From the NCBI GenBank assembly GCA_930367205.1, contig OV884009.1:121223454-121287453 (forward strand): a stretch of DNA of 64,000 bases, given 5' to 3'. Shown here piece after piece: positions 39,950 through 50,439 of the stretch (within the stretch, counting starts at the first letter, position 1; each line of letters opens with the position of its first letter). This DNA is from Acanthosoma haemorrhoidale. Its lineage: Eukaryota; Arthropoda; Insecta; Hemiptera; Acanthosomatidae. The translations under genes were made by a program, and so were the position numbers. Under the pieces are notes generated by a model. The model worked only from the letters and a program-made list of their open reading frames with translations. It did not search any database and had not been told where the DNA came from.

Positions 39950-40081
39950 CTGAGAAATAAGAAGATCTGGGTGAAGATAACAGCTATCATTAGAGGATGG
40001 GTGGACAATGCTTAAACTGTATGATGACTGAAACTCCCTTGGTGCCGGGTCTAGGCGGTACAGCACAGTGGAGACAAGTTC
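39950..40081 (-). CDS. Fak: Fak exon B: FERM F1 lobe
   Basis: The exon has 44 codons and is phase 0 on both sides, with acceptor TTTCAG and donor GTAATA. It opens E-L-V-S-T-V-L and contains C-Y-L-H-P-D-L, which align with the FAK F1 lobe (human G-I-I-Q-K-I-V and V-H-W-L-H-V-D-M). It is separated from exon A by a 912-bp intron with no recognisable insertion. The length and the uninterrupted frame flanked by consensus splice sites support a functional exon. Confidence 0.88.
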
Positions 40082-40993
40082 CTGAAACATTACAAAAAAC
40101 AACTTTTGTCATGGCTTGCTTGCTTATAGCAAATAAATTAAAAAAAACAACAAAAGGTAACTTAGATTAACTAATATGTCTACTGAACACAATGGCAGCA
40201 GTCACATGGATAATTGGTAATTTATTACATGGATATTGGAAAGCAGCAAGACAAAAATATATTTTTCTGACTAATTTTCAAATAAATAAAAAAATTAAAC
40301 TAGAGGATATATCCTATAATTTATGGTCCAAATTTATTTTTAAATTAATTAAACAAAACAGGTTTTGTGCACTCATAATATTAAAAAAATGCAGCAATGA
40401 TATAAATTACTGGCAATATACCCTAGTTAAAATTGTTACACTATTTTGATCATTAAATATAGAGGGAAAATATATTTATCTCTTAACCCTTTTGTAAACC
40501 CTCACATTTTTGTTGGAAGCCACAAAATAGTGGTAGTTATTACCATAATTTCACATTCTTTCATTTGACTAACCACTTATTTCATATCTTTCAAGCCTGT
40601 TAAATTGTTTTTTGAATTTTTATGTATATTTTGATGATTTGCTAAATTGCCAATAACATTTTATAGTTACTTTCTGAATTATTAAGATTGTTACTTTCAT
40701 AAATTATTTATACTCCAATGTGCTATTTTCAACTCACATGGCACTTTACCCTCCATTTTACAAAACACAAGTTATACACGGAGCCTAAAATAAATCATTC
40801 ACCATATATCATGATCATGATGATAAATTGGTATATAAAATATTGCTACAATACAGATTAATTATAGCAACAGGGGAAACAAGCATTAATTGAAAATAGC
40901 GAACTAAAATGAATAATTAATTATAAAACCTCAAGCCGAGTAATAAAAAAGGTTCAGGCAAAAAAAAAGAAGTAAATAAAGGTCAATACGAAC
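40082..40993. other. Fak intron A-B
   Basis: 912 bp of AT-rich intron with no insertion recognised. Confidence 0.65.
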
Positions 40994-41138
40994 CCTGACA
41001 TCAGTAATGTCCGTATATTTTATGGAGTGATGTGCCCCTCCTGGGAGGTGGATTTTGAGTGAAGGCATCAAACCACTGCATGCAGATGAAGACTGCTCCA
41101 TCTCAGCCGCCGATGGATCAGCCTCTTCCACATTATTC
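40994..41138 (-). CDS. Fak: Fak exon A: N-terminal segment and start of FERM domain
   Basis: This is the most 5' focal adhesion kinase exon I can identify. FAK is a cytoplasmic tyrosine kinase acting at integrin adhesions, and its FERM domain holds the kinase inactive. The exon has one base completing an Arg codon plus 48 codons. A polar, acidic, serine-rich stretch (about residues 1-24) is followed by the first FERM strands, L-K-I-H-L-P and ending T-D-V-R, as in known FAKs. The acceptor is TATGTTAG and the donor is the weak GTTCGT. Phase 0 joins exon B. An in-frame ATG lies just upstream at 41149, so this could be the first coding exon with its start there. The acceptor-like sequence makes a further 5' exon equally possible. 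Confidence 0.75.
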
Positions 41139-41440
41139 CTAACATACACACATATAAATGGTTATCACTCAAAAATAGCCAAATATAGATAGTTAATATT
41201 ACATTTGTAGAATAATGGCATTCAAAAACGACTGTTATGCCATTATTACAATCAATTATTAGGCACAAGAACCAGTTTATTTTTTCATTAGTTACACAAA
41301 GCTGTACAGTATGCAGGAATAATGATCTCGAAAACTTAAAGAACATCATCACCAATCACAATTCACAAAAACGGTCAGTTTTTAGTGTCGAAATAGTCGT
41401 ATGGTACCTAAATAATATCTATGGTCATCCTTTAACAAAA
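41139..41440. other. Sequence upstream of Fak exon A
   Basis: It would be intron or 5' leader of Fak. I cannot place a promoter or first exon. Confidence 0.5.
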
Positions 41441-41444
41441 TATG
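41441..41444. repeat. Target-site duplication TATG (left)
   Basis: Identical to 45645-45648. Four-base duplications are characteristic of many gypsy integrases. Confidence 0.92.
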
Positions 41445-41760
41445 TGTAAGTTTGAACGTTACCGCCAAACTTCGGGGCACATATGCTAAATGTCCCTACA
41501 GAGTGCGCTAGGATCGAATGACGCTCCGAGTTGTAACCTCCTGAATATGGGTACTCTTGTTAAGACAATGGTCAACACTTATTATCGACAATTGTATTGA
41601 TTCAGGTTAGTTATAAGTTTTATTTGTTTATTGTAATATTTGTAGCACTAGCTAATGTGTACATATGTTTAATATTACAGTTCTAAACTGCATCTGCAAG
41701 TGCTCGATTTATAACCTGAGAACCTCCACCTCCTTTAAGTTTCTGAATTCGAAACTTACA
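41445..41760 (+). repeat. 5' LTR
   Basis: 316 bp. Against the 3' LTR there are 10 substitutions (all transitions) and one 2-bp indel. It ends 10 bases before the gag ATG, an unusually short leader. Confidence 0.98.
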
Positions 41761-41770
41761 AATCAATACA

Positions 41771-42670
41771 ATGGAGACAAAGGCGAAATTTCATTTCATC
41801 TCAGAAGCTGGTGAAGATTCCAGAAGCACTGTAGTGAAAGTTACGACGATTCAGCTGGTTGGCCAAACGGAAAGCTTTTTATTTCCAAAAGATAAACAGT
41901 CTAGCGCTCAGCATAAACAACTCTTCGATACTACAGTAGTGAAGAGTTTGAGAATTCGAAACAAATTTCGAAAAATAGTGTTGACAATGACTGAAGAGCT
42001 CTGTGAGATTTATTTGGATGTAGAAGGTAATGTAACATTTTATGATGAATATTTAGAAGAGGTTATACCTAACAAAAACAATGCTATAACAGGTACCGTA
42101 GAAAAACATATGTGTTCTCGGGTTAAAGATATGGTTATTGAAAAATTTAATGGGGAAAATTTAAATGCTAATGTATGGCTAAATTTATTCGTTCAGGAGT
42201 GTGCTAGAGTGGGGATTACTCAAGACAAATATGCAGAAGCTATAAGATTATTCTTAGAAAAGTCTGCATTAGATTGGTATAATATATTCTGGAAACAGAA
42301 CTCAATGTTTAATTGGGAAGCTTGGAATAATTCCTTTATTGAAACCTTCTCTGCACAGTCCTGGACCGATATAGCATATGCATATAATTTTAAATATTTA
42401 AATGGTTTCCTGTTAGAATATGCGTTAAAGAAAAGAAGTTTATTGTTAGAAATAGATGAAAGTATCTCACTAAATACTCAAATTAATCTGATTGTAATTA
42501 TAAAAGGGGTAACAGGAGTAGCAAAAACAGAGGGTACGGTTGTATTAAGAATTAAAAACGGTAATATGGAAGAAAATTTTCAGTTTTTTATAGTGAAAAG
42601 TATTAATTTTAAAGATGATTTTCTATTAGGATTAGATTTATTAAAAAAAATCAAACTTATGTCAAGATGA
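41771..42670 (+). CDS. Gag fused to a truncated protease
   Basis: 299 codons. Residues about 115-235 resemble a gypsy capsid (L-F-V-Q-E-C-A-R, A-L-D-W-Y-N-I-F, W-N-N-S-F-I-E-T-F, A-L-K-K-R-S-L-L-L-E). After residue about 241 the protein jumps to G-V-T-G-V-A-K-T-E-G-T-V-V-L and L-L-G-L-D-L-L-K-K, the flap and C-terminal helix of a retroviral-type aspartic protease. The capsid C-terminus, CCHC zinc knuckle and catalytic D-T/S-G are absent. The related copy at 21489-21169 continues past this point, so an in-frame internal deletion is the simplest explanation. The ATG at 41771 is the first after the LTR. Confidence 0.85.
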   Translation: METKAKFHFISEAGEDSRSTVVKVTTIQLVGQTESFLFPKDKQSSAQHKQLFDTTVVKSLRIRNKFRKIVLTMTEELCEIYLDVEGNVTFYDEYLEEVIPNKNNAITGTVEKHMCSRVKDMVIEKFNGENLNANVWLNLFVQECARVGITQDKYAEAIRLFLEKSALDWYNIFWKQNSMFNWEAWNNSFIETFSAQSWTDIAYAYNFKYLNGFLLEYALKKRSLLLEIDESISLNTQINLIVIIKGVTGVAKTEGTVVLRIKNGNMEENFQFFIVKSINFKDDFLLGLDLLKKIKLMSR

Positions 42671-42897
42671 AAACTTAATAATAACACAAAAAGAGATAAA
42701 ACAAAAAGATCGGCAAATTAACAAGACTGAAATATCAGATATAAACAAGATAGAAAATATTATACAAAAAAATAAGGAAATTTTTGCTAACTTAAAATTC
42801 GACATAGAAAAAATAAAAGGTTATGAAGCAACAGTAAAATTAATACAAAATAGATGTATTTCGAAGAAACCATACAGATGCTCGTTTCAAGACAAAA
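42666..42897 (+). pseudogene. Protease-RT linker region in another frame
   Basis: About 77 codons in frame 3 between the gag-protease frame (frame 2) and the RT frame (frame 1). It includes L-I-I-T-Q-K-E-I and K-N-K-E-I-F-A-N-L, the region preceding the RT fingers. Two frame changes bracket it, and no slippery signal is obvious. Decay is more likely than programmed shifting. Confidence 0.7.
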
Positions 42898-43725
42898 TTG
42901 AAATGCAAGTTGATTGATGACTTATTAAAAGCGGGTTCAATTGAAGAATCAAGCAGCCCTTATGCAGCTCCTGTCACTATGGTATTTAAGAATGAAGAAG
43001 GAAAAAGATCACGCTTTTGTATTGACTTTAAGGAACTAAATAAAATAATTGTGCCAGAAAGTCAATCATTTCCTAGGATTGATGATCTGACAGTACGCGC
43101 CAGAAACTGTAAAAATTTTTCAAAATTGGATGTAAATTTAGCGTTTTGGTCGATACCAGAGCGCGAAAAGGATAAATATAAATTGGCTTTCGTAACCCAT
43201 CATGGTCATTGGCAATGGAATTGCTTACCATATGGTTTGAAGTCTGCTCCGGCTATATTCCAAAGAGTTTTGTCAAGTGTGATTAGAAGAAATAACCTAG
43301 ATAAGTTTGCTGTAAACTACATAGATGATGTATTGATTCATTCGAAGAATTATGAGGACCATGTAAAACATGTAGAATTAGTGTTAAAAGCACTACAGGA
43401 ACAAGGATTTAAATTAAATGAATCAAAGTGTCGGTTTGCACAAAACAAGATAACTTATCTGAGTCATGAAATAGGAAATAATTATATAAAACCAATGAAT
43501 GACAATCTCACAGCAATTAAAAAGTTTCCTGTACCTCAAACAAAGAAACAGGTTAGACAATTTTTAGGTAAAATAAACTTCTATTTGGAGTATATACCAA
43601 AACATACTATTATGCTAGATCCCTTAAGAAATTTATTAAGGAAAAATGTAGATTTTCACTGGTCAAAACAATGTAAAGATTGTTTGAGACAACAAAAAAA
43701 TACTTATGCTCAGCTCCTGCGCTAG
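42898..43725 (+). CDS. Reverse transcriptase (gypsy)
   Basis: 275 codons; the ATG is only the first Met of the open stretch. Fingers and palm motifs are in order: S-P-Y-A-A-P-V-T-M-V, R-F-C-I-D-F-K-E-L-N, F-S-K-L-D-V-N (first catalytic Asp), L-P-Y-G-L-K-S-A-P-A-I-F-Q-R, and Y-I-D-D-V (catalytic pair). The thumb/connection V-R-Q-F-L-G-K-I-N-F-Y follows. The last 15 codons are off frame: the real continuation starts near 43680 in frame 3. All polymerase catalytic residues are present. Confidence 0.95.
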   Translation: MKCKLIDDLLKAGSIEESSSPYAAPVTMVFKNEEGKRSRFCIDFKELNKIIVPESQSFPRIDDLTVRARNCKNFSKLDVNLAFWSIPEREKDKYKLAFVTHHGHWQWNCLPYGLKSAPAIFQRVLSSVIRRNNLDKFAVNYIDDVLIHSKNYEDHVKHVELVLKALQEQGFKLNESKCRFAQNKITYLSHEIGNNYIKPMNDNLTAIKKFPVPQTKKQVRQFLGKINFYLEYIPKHTIMLDPLRNLLRKNVDFHWSKQCKDCLRQQKNTYAQLLR

Positions 43726-45335
43726 CAATATTTGATCCAGAATCTCCAACATACATATTCACTGATGCAAGTATTGAAGGAGTTGGAGCAATTCTAAAAC
43801 AACCACAAGAAAACAAATCTCAAAAGTCAGTATTCTTCTTTTCTAGAAAACTGACTAATGCTCAGAAAACAAAAAAAGCTATATTTATAGAATGTTTAGC
43901 TATTAAAGAAGCTATACTTTACTGGCAATATTATCTGATAGGAAAAAAATTTGTGGTATTTACAGACCACAGACCATTAGAAAATTTTAATGTGAAGAAA
44001 AGTAATGATCCAGAACTACTACAAATTTTAAACTATATCTCACAATTTGACTTTGAGATTGTATATAACCCAGGTAAAGAAAATCTGGAGGCAGATTGTC
44101 TATCCAGAAATCCAGTCTTAGAATCAAATGAAGAAACAGATGATAACTCTGCGATTAAAACATTAAATTTATTAAAACTGGAAGATTTAAAAGAAAATCA
44201 AAAGCTAATAAAATTGGATGACAAATGCATAATTAAAGATAATATAATTTCCAAAATACTGAATAAGAGTGAGAAAATATGGATAACAGAAGAATTTGGT
44301 ATTTCACTTATTGAAAGTGTACATAAAGATCAAGGTCATATAGGAACAAAACAATTAATCTTAACAATATGTCACAGGTTTTATTTTAAAAATATGTACA
44401 AACATATAAGATTGATTTGCAGATCTTGTGAAACATGTATTAAAAATAAGTCAAGAATAGGTTGCTTTAAGGCTCCCTTGTCTCAACTTGGTCCAGCAAA
44501 AGAACCACTAGATATAATATCTTTAGATACAATAGGAGGATTTAAAGGGAATAAAAGTACAACAAAATATCTACACTTGGTAGTAGATCATTTCACAAGA
44601 TACGCATATATCAGCACTTCGAAAACACAAATAGCTAAAGATTTTATTAATCTAATCAAGAAAGTAGAAAAAGCTGGAAATATAAAAACATTATTAACCG
44701 ATCAATATCCTGGTATAAATTCAGCAAAATTTAAACAATATGTAAATAAACAAAAGATAACATTAATTTTTACAGCAGTAGATTGCGCATTTTCTAATGG
44801 ATTAAATGAAAGGACAAATCAAACACTAGTTAACAGAATAAGGTGCAAAATTCATAAAAATAGAGATAAATTGTGGCCAATAGTAGCAGAAAAGTGTATC
44901 AAGGAATACAATAACACTATACATAGTTCTACTGGGTTTACCCCCAATTACTTATTAACTGGAATAGATGCATCATTTGTACCTGACGAACTAAATGAAA
45001 ATAAAATTACAAATTTAGAAAATAATAGGGAAATAGCTTATAAAAACTCAGAAAAGACACATAACCAAAATAAAAAATATTATGATAAAAATGTTAAAAA
45101 GTTTGAATACGAAGTTGGAGACCTTGTATATATACAAAACAGTAACAAATTGAATAGAGATAAATTAGATGCGATCAGAGTAGGACCTTTCAAAATAAAA
45201 CAGAAAATCTCAGAGGTAATATTTTTAATAGATAGTAGTTTTCGTAAAAAGGAGTCAAACTTATTTCATGCTAGTAAGCTCGTGTCTTATTCCAAAGGGC
45301 TTTACCCTCTGTCTCCTCAAAAAGGGGGGATGTAA
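43680..45335 (+). CDS. RNase H and integrase (gypsy)
   Basis: 551 codons, open to the 3' LTR. RNase H: T-D-A-S-I-E-G-V-G-A-I-L (about residues 30-41), E-C-L-A-I-K-E, F-T-D-H-R-P-L-E, then L-E-A-D-C-L-S-R-N-P. Integrase: an H-x4-H and C-R-S-C-E-T-C zinc finger (about 218-265), core Asp in I-S-L-D-T-I-G-G, second Asp in L-L-T-D-Q, Glu in L-N-E-R-T-N-Q-T-L (the D,D-35-E set), then a GPY-like G-P-F-K-I-K module near the end. Every catalytic residue is present, making this the best preserved transposon gene in the window. Confidence 0.95.
   Translation: MFETTKKYLCSAPALAIFDPESPTYIFTDASIEGVGAILKQPQENKSQKSVFFFSRKLTNAQKTKKAIFIECLAIKEAILYWQYYLIGKKFVVFTDHRPLENFNVKKSNDPELLQILNYISQFDFEIVYNPGKENLEADCLSRNPVLESNEETDDNSAIKTLNLLKLEDLKENQKLIKLDDKCIIKDNIISKILNKSEKIWITEEFGISLIESVHKDQGHIGTKQLILTICHRFYFKNMYKHIRLICRSCETCIKNKSRIGCFKAPLSQLGPAKEPLDIISLDTIGGFKGNKSTTKYLHLVVDHFTRYAYISTSKTQIAKDFINLIKKVEKAGNIKTLLTDQYPGINSAKFKQYVNKQKITLIFTAVDCAFSNGLNERTNQTLVNRIRCKIHKNRDKLWPIVAEKCIKEYNNTIHSSTGFTPNYLLTGIDASFVPDELNENKITNLENNREIAYKNSEKTHNQNKKYYDKNVKKFEYEVGDLVYIQNSNKLNRDKLDAIRVGPFKIKQKISEVIFLIDSSFRKKESNLFHASKLVSYSKGLYPLSPQKGGM
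45319..45330 (+). other. Polypurine tract of the 4.2-kb element
   Basis: AAAAAGGGGGGA immediately 5' of the 3' LTR; it primes plus-strand DNA synthesis in this class. Confidence 0.9.
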
Positions 45336-45644
45336 GTCTGAACGTTACCGCCAAACTTCGGCACATATGCTAAATGTCCCTACAGAGTGCGCTAGAATCG
45401 AATGATGCTCTGAGTTGTAACCTCCTGAATATGGATACTCTTGTTAAGGCAATGGTCAACACTTATTATCGACAATTGTATTGATTCAGGTTAGTTATAA
45501 GTTTTATTTGTTTATTGTAATATTTGTAACGCTAGCTAATGTGTACATATGTTTAATATTACAGTTCTAAACTGCATCTGCAAGTGTTCGATTTATAACC
45601 TGAAAACCTCCACCTCCTTTAAGTTTCTGAATTCGAAACTTACA
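45331..45644 (+). repeat. 3' LTR
   Basis: 314 bp, starting directly after the polypurine tract. Its inverted termini TGTAAG/CTTACA match the 5' LTR. Confidence 0.98.
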
Positions 45645-45648
45645 TATG
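45645..45648. repeat. Target-site duplication TATG (right)
   Basis: Partner of 41441-41444. The empty site would read TATG followed by CATAATTAAG. Confidence 0.92.
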
Positions 45649-46109
45649 CATAATTAAGAATAAATAAGCCAAATGTACAGTATAAAGAGCCTTCCTTCAA
45701 AAATTAACTTTTGATCAAGCAGAAAAGTTTATACGCTCCTATCTAGATTGAATAACGAATTAACTGAAGACCGCAACAATCCAGTGACAGTTGAAAGAAA
45801 GTTCATTACTGATGTGAATGATATATCAAAACACTTTAGGATACAATATAGCACGATAAGTAGTTTTAAATTAAAAGAGGAAAAATTAGAGAATATACTA
45901 CCCGCTAACTAATAACCCCAATAAGCCATGCTTCATCCCGATGAACCTTCACCTCCTATTCCAAGACCTTTTATTATCCAGGCAGATGTTTCCTAGTTAG
46001 GAACAATTTAGTTATTAGACTATATGTTCATACTTGTATTATGTTTTTAACTATTGTAAATTTAGCTGGTTGGTGTGTACTTTTTTTCCTTTTGTATCAA
46101 CCTAGTCTT

Positions 46110-46145
<36 letters not shown>

Positions 46146-46244
46146 TATTGTTAAGGGAATCCATCTATGATTTCATTTCCTAACGCTATTTTATGATTGA
46201 CACCTATTTATTGACAGATCAAATAGAAGTTTAAATGTTTCCTT
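45649..46244. other. Unassigned sequence right of the LTR element
   Basis: AT-rich, with a (TA)n run at 46114-46141. A stretch around 45780-45900 is protein-like in composition but lacks an identifiable motif. Confidence 0.4.
46114..46141. repeat. (TA)n microsatellite
   Basis: About 14 TA units. Confidence 0.98.
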
Positions 46245-46640
46245 CTACACCAAATATCCTTGCTTCTGGGACTGCAGAGACAAAACACACCACTGGGTTA
46301 GAAAAGAATGACTTAAGAGACAATACATGGACGTTGGGGAAAAGAATGTCATTGACGACACCTTAGTTGAACGAGAAAAATTAATCTTTCCTCCACTGCA
46401 TATAAAATTAGGCCTTATGAAGCAGTTTGTAAAGGCTCTTGTCCATGGTTTGGATATAAAGGGGAAAATACCCACAAATAAGACAGCTCATTAAGGGTCC
46501 TGCCTTCGTAAATTCTATGAGGCTGAGGGAAATGCCTGGACTTTATTTGTTGCAGTTTCAGAAATTTTCTGGTTAACGAGATGCTCAACAGTTTCAAATC
46601 CCTTGGGTGAAACATGAGTTTTTAAGGTGCACTATTTACA
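46245..46640 (+). pseudogene. Second member of the unnamed multicopy gene family
   Basis: The plus strand encodes Y-T-K-Y-P-C-F-W-D-C-R-D-K-T-H-H-W and, after stops, G-E-K-N-V-I-D-D-T-L-V-E-R-E-K-L-I-F-P-P and L-H-I-K-L-G-L-M-K-Q-F-V-K-A-L. The block L-V-x-x-E-K-I/L-I-F/L-P-P-L-H-I-K-L-G-L is shared with the copy at 24.1 kb. The Cys-x-x-Cys of that copy is altered by a small deletion. It is a short fragment with several stops. Confidence 0.75.
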
Positions 46641-49600
46641 CAGCCTTTGACTTTTTCCTGTATCTTTGTATAATATAATAATGAAAATTCCATGTTAAGT
46701 TTTTTTATTGATCAATGAATTTTACTTAAAATATTGTAATGTATATTTCACTAAAATGTTGTATCATAGAATTTTGAGCTCCTAGGCAAAAACTAATGCC
46801 ATATTTGAAGTTAGGGCATCAAAATCATATAAAATCAACTCCAAATACTCCGGCACCAAAACACCTGTTGGCCTACGATCATTATAATACACAATGATTA
46901 ATGAACTTAAGACAACTACATTCCCTTGAGACTAAATTACAACTGTACTTCCCATTGCCTCCTCATTTTTTTTACTATTTCCTACCTATGATATATTTCA
47001 CTCATTTCATTATATTATTCATTAGTGGTATAGCGTCAGTTTTAAATATTACTAAACAATAAATTTAAATTAGCTGATTTCACACAAAAAAACAATGAAT
47101 GATACCTCCTTAAACATCATAAATCATTTCACAATGATTTAAGTAAATTAGCACTCGTTGCACCAGGTATTTACAAATAGCACTTGATAATTGCTTGAAG
47201 TAATATGAAATTAACTGTTCAATGCTATTAAATAATAAAGATAAATCACCTTAAGTCAAGAAGTTAACTCTCAGTAGCAGTCCTGATACATACTAATATT
47301 TATAGAATTACTTTAAAAATAAAAACAAAAACATACAACATATAAAACAATATATTTCACAGTGACTTTTAACTAATGGAAGATAGCCATATAGCGGTAT
47401 ATATAATGCTTTTTAAATAAAGGTTTTAATTGCCACAATATACTACCATAGCAACAAAATTTACATCGTTTGAACATTGAATATTTTGAACTCAAATTAT
47501 ACTTCGATAATTCTACATAATCAACCTAGCCAATTCATAAATAATTACTAGTCGAGGTATTCCACTGGTTAATTATAGGAAAAAAGAAAGACAATGGCAG
47601 GAACAGGATTGAAAGTTGGGATGATCCCCTTATCACTGGTCAGATTTTCTTCTGTAACTATGGTCAGGAAGGTTTTAATTTGACTTGTTTAAGTATTTTA
47701 AACCAGTTTAGAAATCTAAAATAGAGACTGCGAGGTAACAGATTAGCATAAAACCCACCAGATCCTTAACCATTTCACTTTCCAACTACAGCAGCAACCT
47801 TGGTTTAGATTTTATGCTATGGATTTTTTCAAGCATTTAAAAAAAATTAATAATCAAAATTGTAACAAAATATCCATTTATACAACTCCTTCCTAAAACG
47901 AGCATTTTGTTTAGGAATTGCAAAATTCCTATAATGTGCTATTTCCTTGCTGATTCTTCTCAAACCATCTCCACTTCATCTTTTAGTAACAAATGTCTTT
48001 AGAATTTCACTGTTATTCTTGACAGCCCATGAAATAAAGGAAAAATGATTCTGTTGTGAAATTTATTGGCTTAATACTAGTGCCATGCAGAACTCCAGTG
48101 AAGTTTCGAACCCAGCTCAGACAATTTTCATCTTATGCTGCTGAATTGGTATAATTTGCAGGTACAACAATATTAACTAATTAACTGGCTTAACTCCTTT
48201 AACTAAATAGCATACCTTTTTCTTTGAAACCTCCAGGAATTAGTGGGTACTCCGAGACTTTGAGAAATCACCAACTCATGAACACTGTGAGGTCTGAGTT
48301 TCTTTGCAACATCTAGCATCCTACCGATTATATATTAATAAGACTTCAAATCCATAAAATTGTGTTGTGTGCTACAATACTTCCACATTACACTTTTTAA
48401 CATCCTAAATTCTGCCCAGAAACATCAAAATTAAAATTCAAACACAAAAAAGCGGAAAACTTATTCCACGGTCTTTAACCTCTTGTCCTTTATCACATAA
48501 TTAGTGGGAAACTTCATGAAAACAGCATCAGCTAACTAAAAATAAAAATACTAACATTTCTGTATAAAAAAATGACTTTAAACAATACCAACTAATAAAA
48601 GAGTTTTATTGAAAGTTTACTTTAATTTGAGTGACATAACCTACATTGTGACTAGCAGAGGGGTTAGATAGAGCACCTCTCCCACTAGCAAGTCCCCCAC
48701 CAAGGACAATTATTAAACTGGCAGGTTATACTTTCATCATACCTTCAAACATTGACAATTTCACTCAGGCTAAACAAAACAACTTTTGTAACCAACTGCT
48801 GATACTTAATAAAGAAAAAAACAATATCGTAACAACATTTAAAAAATAAGATCTAACGTTATTTTTATGAGGACATATTCTTATGGGTCTAAACGAACTT
48901 TGGAAGCATTGTGTAGCATCAGTCCTGACCTAGCCAAAAGAAAGCAATCCACATCTAACAGATTAACCACCTCTAGAGCTTCAAAAAAAAAAATGTTAGA
49001 TGGCAATACCAAGTTGAAAGATTGGATTGATTATAATAAACTCAACCACTAGATCAAAAAACCTTATAGATTAGAGTAAAATAGAATCTATAGAGAGAAT
49101 ATGGTATGATAGACTAGATAAGGTTAACATCCTTTGATAACCAGAATTTATGAAGGATGTGTCACTCTCTATGTTGACAACTTCAACAAATCATTATTCA
49201 AAATATATAACATTTAAACTACCTTTATAAGTAAGTAAACAATAACCATATAATTTCTACCCATCTAAATAAATAGATGTATGCATGAATATTTACCTTC
49301 CAGCTACATCCTAACCATATAGGTTACCAATCACTCTACAATGTTAAAAGCTTCATTTCCAAGCCTTATTTTTCACAACTTCACTGTATTAGACACAATC
49401 ACTTCAATTTAAATACTAGGCTAAACACATAAGAACAGTCGGCTTGAGTAATGCTTATTTACTTAGATCTAATTATAAGAAACGTTATACTAAATATATA
49501 AAAATACAAGCAGCCAGTATAACAGCGTAATTGGAGGTCAGAATTGTATTTGTTTAACTATCAAGATAATACAAGATCCTAACATCGGCTAATACCCAAC

Positions 49601-50070
49601 CGATCGATACAATTCATTCCATAGAGCAATCATAGCTTCCCTTCAATAGTCTTCTTTCCTACACCATTATTTGGCTAAAGCGCAATGCTTCCCTGGTATT
49701 CTTTGGCGGCGTAGCCTAACCTTAACACAGAGTTTAGGTTAGTCTATGAAGCGGGCTTGAACGATGATCATTCATCTACAATAATTTGTATATTACCTTT
49801 TAGGGGCAACTGCCCAATATCTCTGCCCTCAAACGAGGAAATGGTTCCACAGCTCTCTGTGCGAAGCACCGCTTTATGCAGTTTATACAGAAACAATACA
49901 TTTAATATAGACCACACAGAAGACTTCGTCAACAGCAATAAAGACTTTAAGGTATTATTTTTTCATACAGTGTAATTATATATATATATTTTATTTTATT
50001 TTTTTTTTATATGACAAGAACAGGTATATGAGGTATTTTAGATAGAAACAGACAAATTAACGAATCAGGA
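46641..50070. other. Intergenic or 5' Fak intron, no gene recognised
   Basis: 3.4 kb of AT-rich sequence. Possible SINE heads occur near 48100 (minus, GGTTCGAAAC) and 48660. An LTR-like, more GC-rich patch lies at about 49680-49920 just before the gypsy gag. No splice-supported exon was found. Confidence 0.45.
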
Positions 50071-50403
50071 ATGGCACTTAACAACTATCGTATGACTAAC
50101 GAAGACTATGGACACCTTCCACACTATAATGGTGATCCGACTAATTTAATAACATTCATTAAACCACTAGAAAAAATATATTCCACAGTATATGACGGAA
50201 CAATCACTAACAGATTACATAACGAACAAAGACTCATACAAATAGCTCTTTCTAGACTCACTGATGACGCGCAACAATTATGCATGTATACAGACTTCCT
50301 ATCAATAAACGACTTAAAATTACATTTAGTAAATCACATAAGGGACAGTCGGACAACATCACACCTACAATATGAAATCTCTCAGATTCATACATCAACG
50401 TAA
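50071..50403 (+). pseudogene. Errantivirus-like gag, truncated (copy 1)
   Basis: 110 codons starting Y-R-M-T-N-E-D-Y-G-H-L-P-H-Y-N-G-D-P-T-N-L, the usual beginning of gypsy/17.6-type Gag, with L-S-R-L-T-D-D-A-Q-Q-L further on. It stops before the nucleocapsid part, and a deletion brings the protease right behind it. Confidence 0.7.
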
Positions 50404-50439
50404 CATAACATCAACTAAAACTACTGAAGGAAACTCCAT

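Larger units (their letters stand above)
41445..45644 (+). mobile_element. Structurally complete gypsy-type LTR retrotransposon, 4.2 kb
   Basis: Two near-identical LTRs (316 and 314 bp), each TGTAAG...CTTACA, are flanked by the 4-bp duplication TATG (41441-41444 and 45645-45648). The polypurine tract AAAAAGGGGGGA sits at 45319-45330. Order of domains: Gag, protease remnant, reverse transcriptase, RNase H, integrase, as in Ty3/gypsy. Coding is split over frames and part of gag-protease is missing, so this copy could move only with help, if at all. It is inserted upstream of Fak exon A and in the opposite orientation to Fak. Confidence 0.97.

Noticed and set aside
41771..45335. Claim of an active retrotransposon
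   Set aside because: Frame changes and the missing protease active site argue against autonomous activity despite intact LTRs and duplications.
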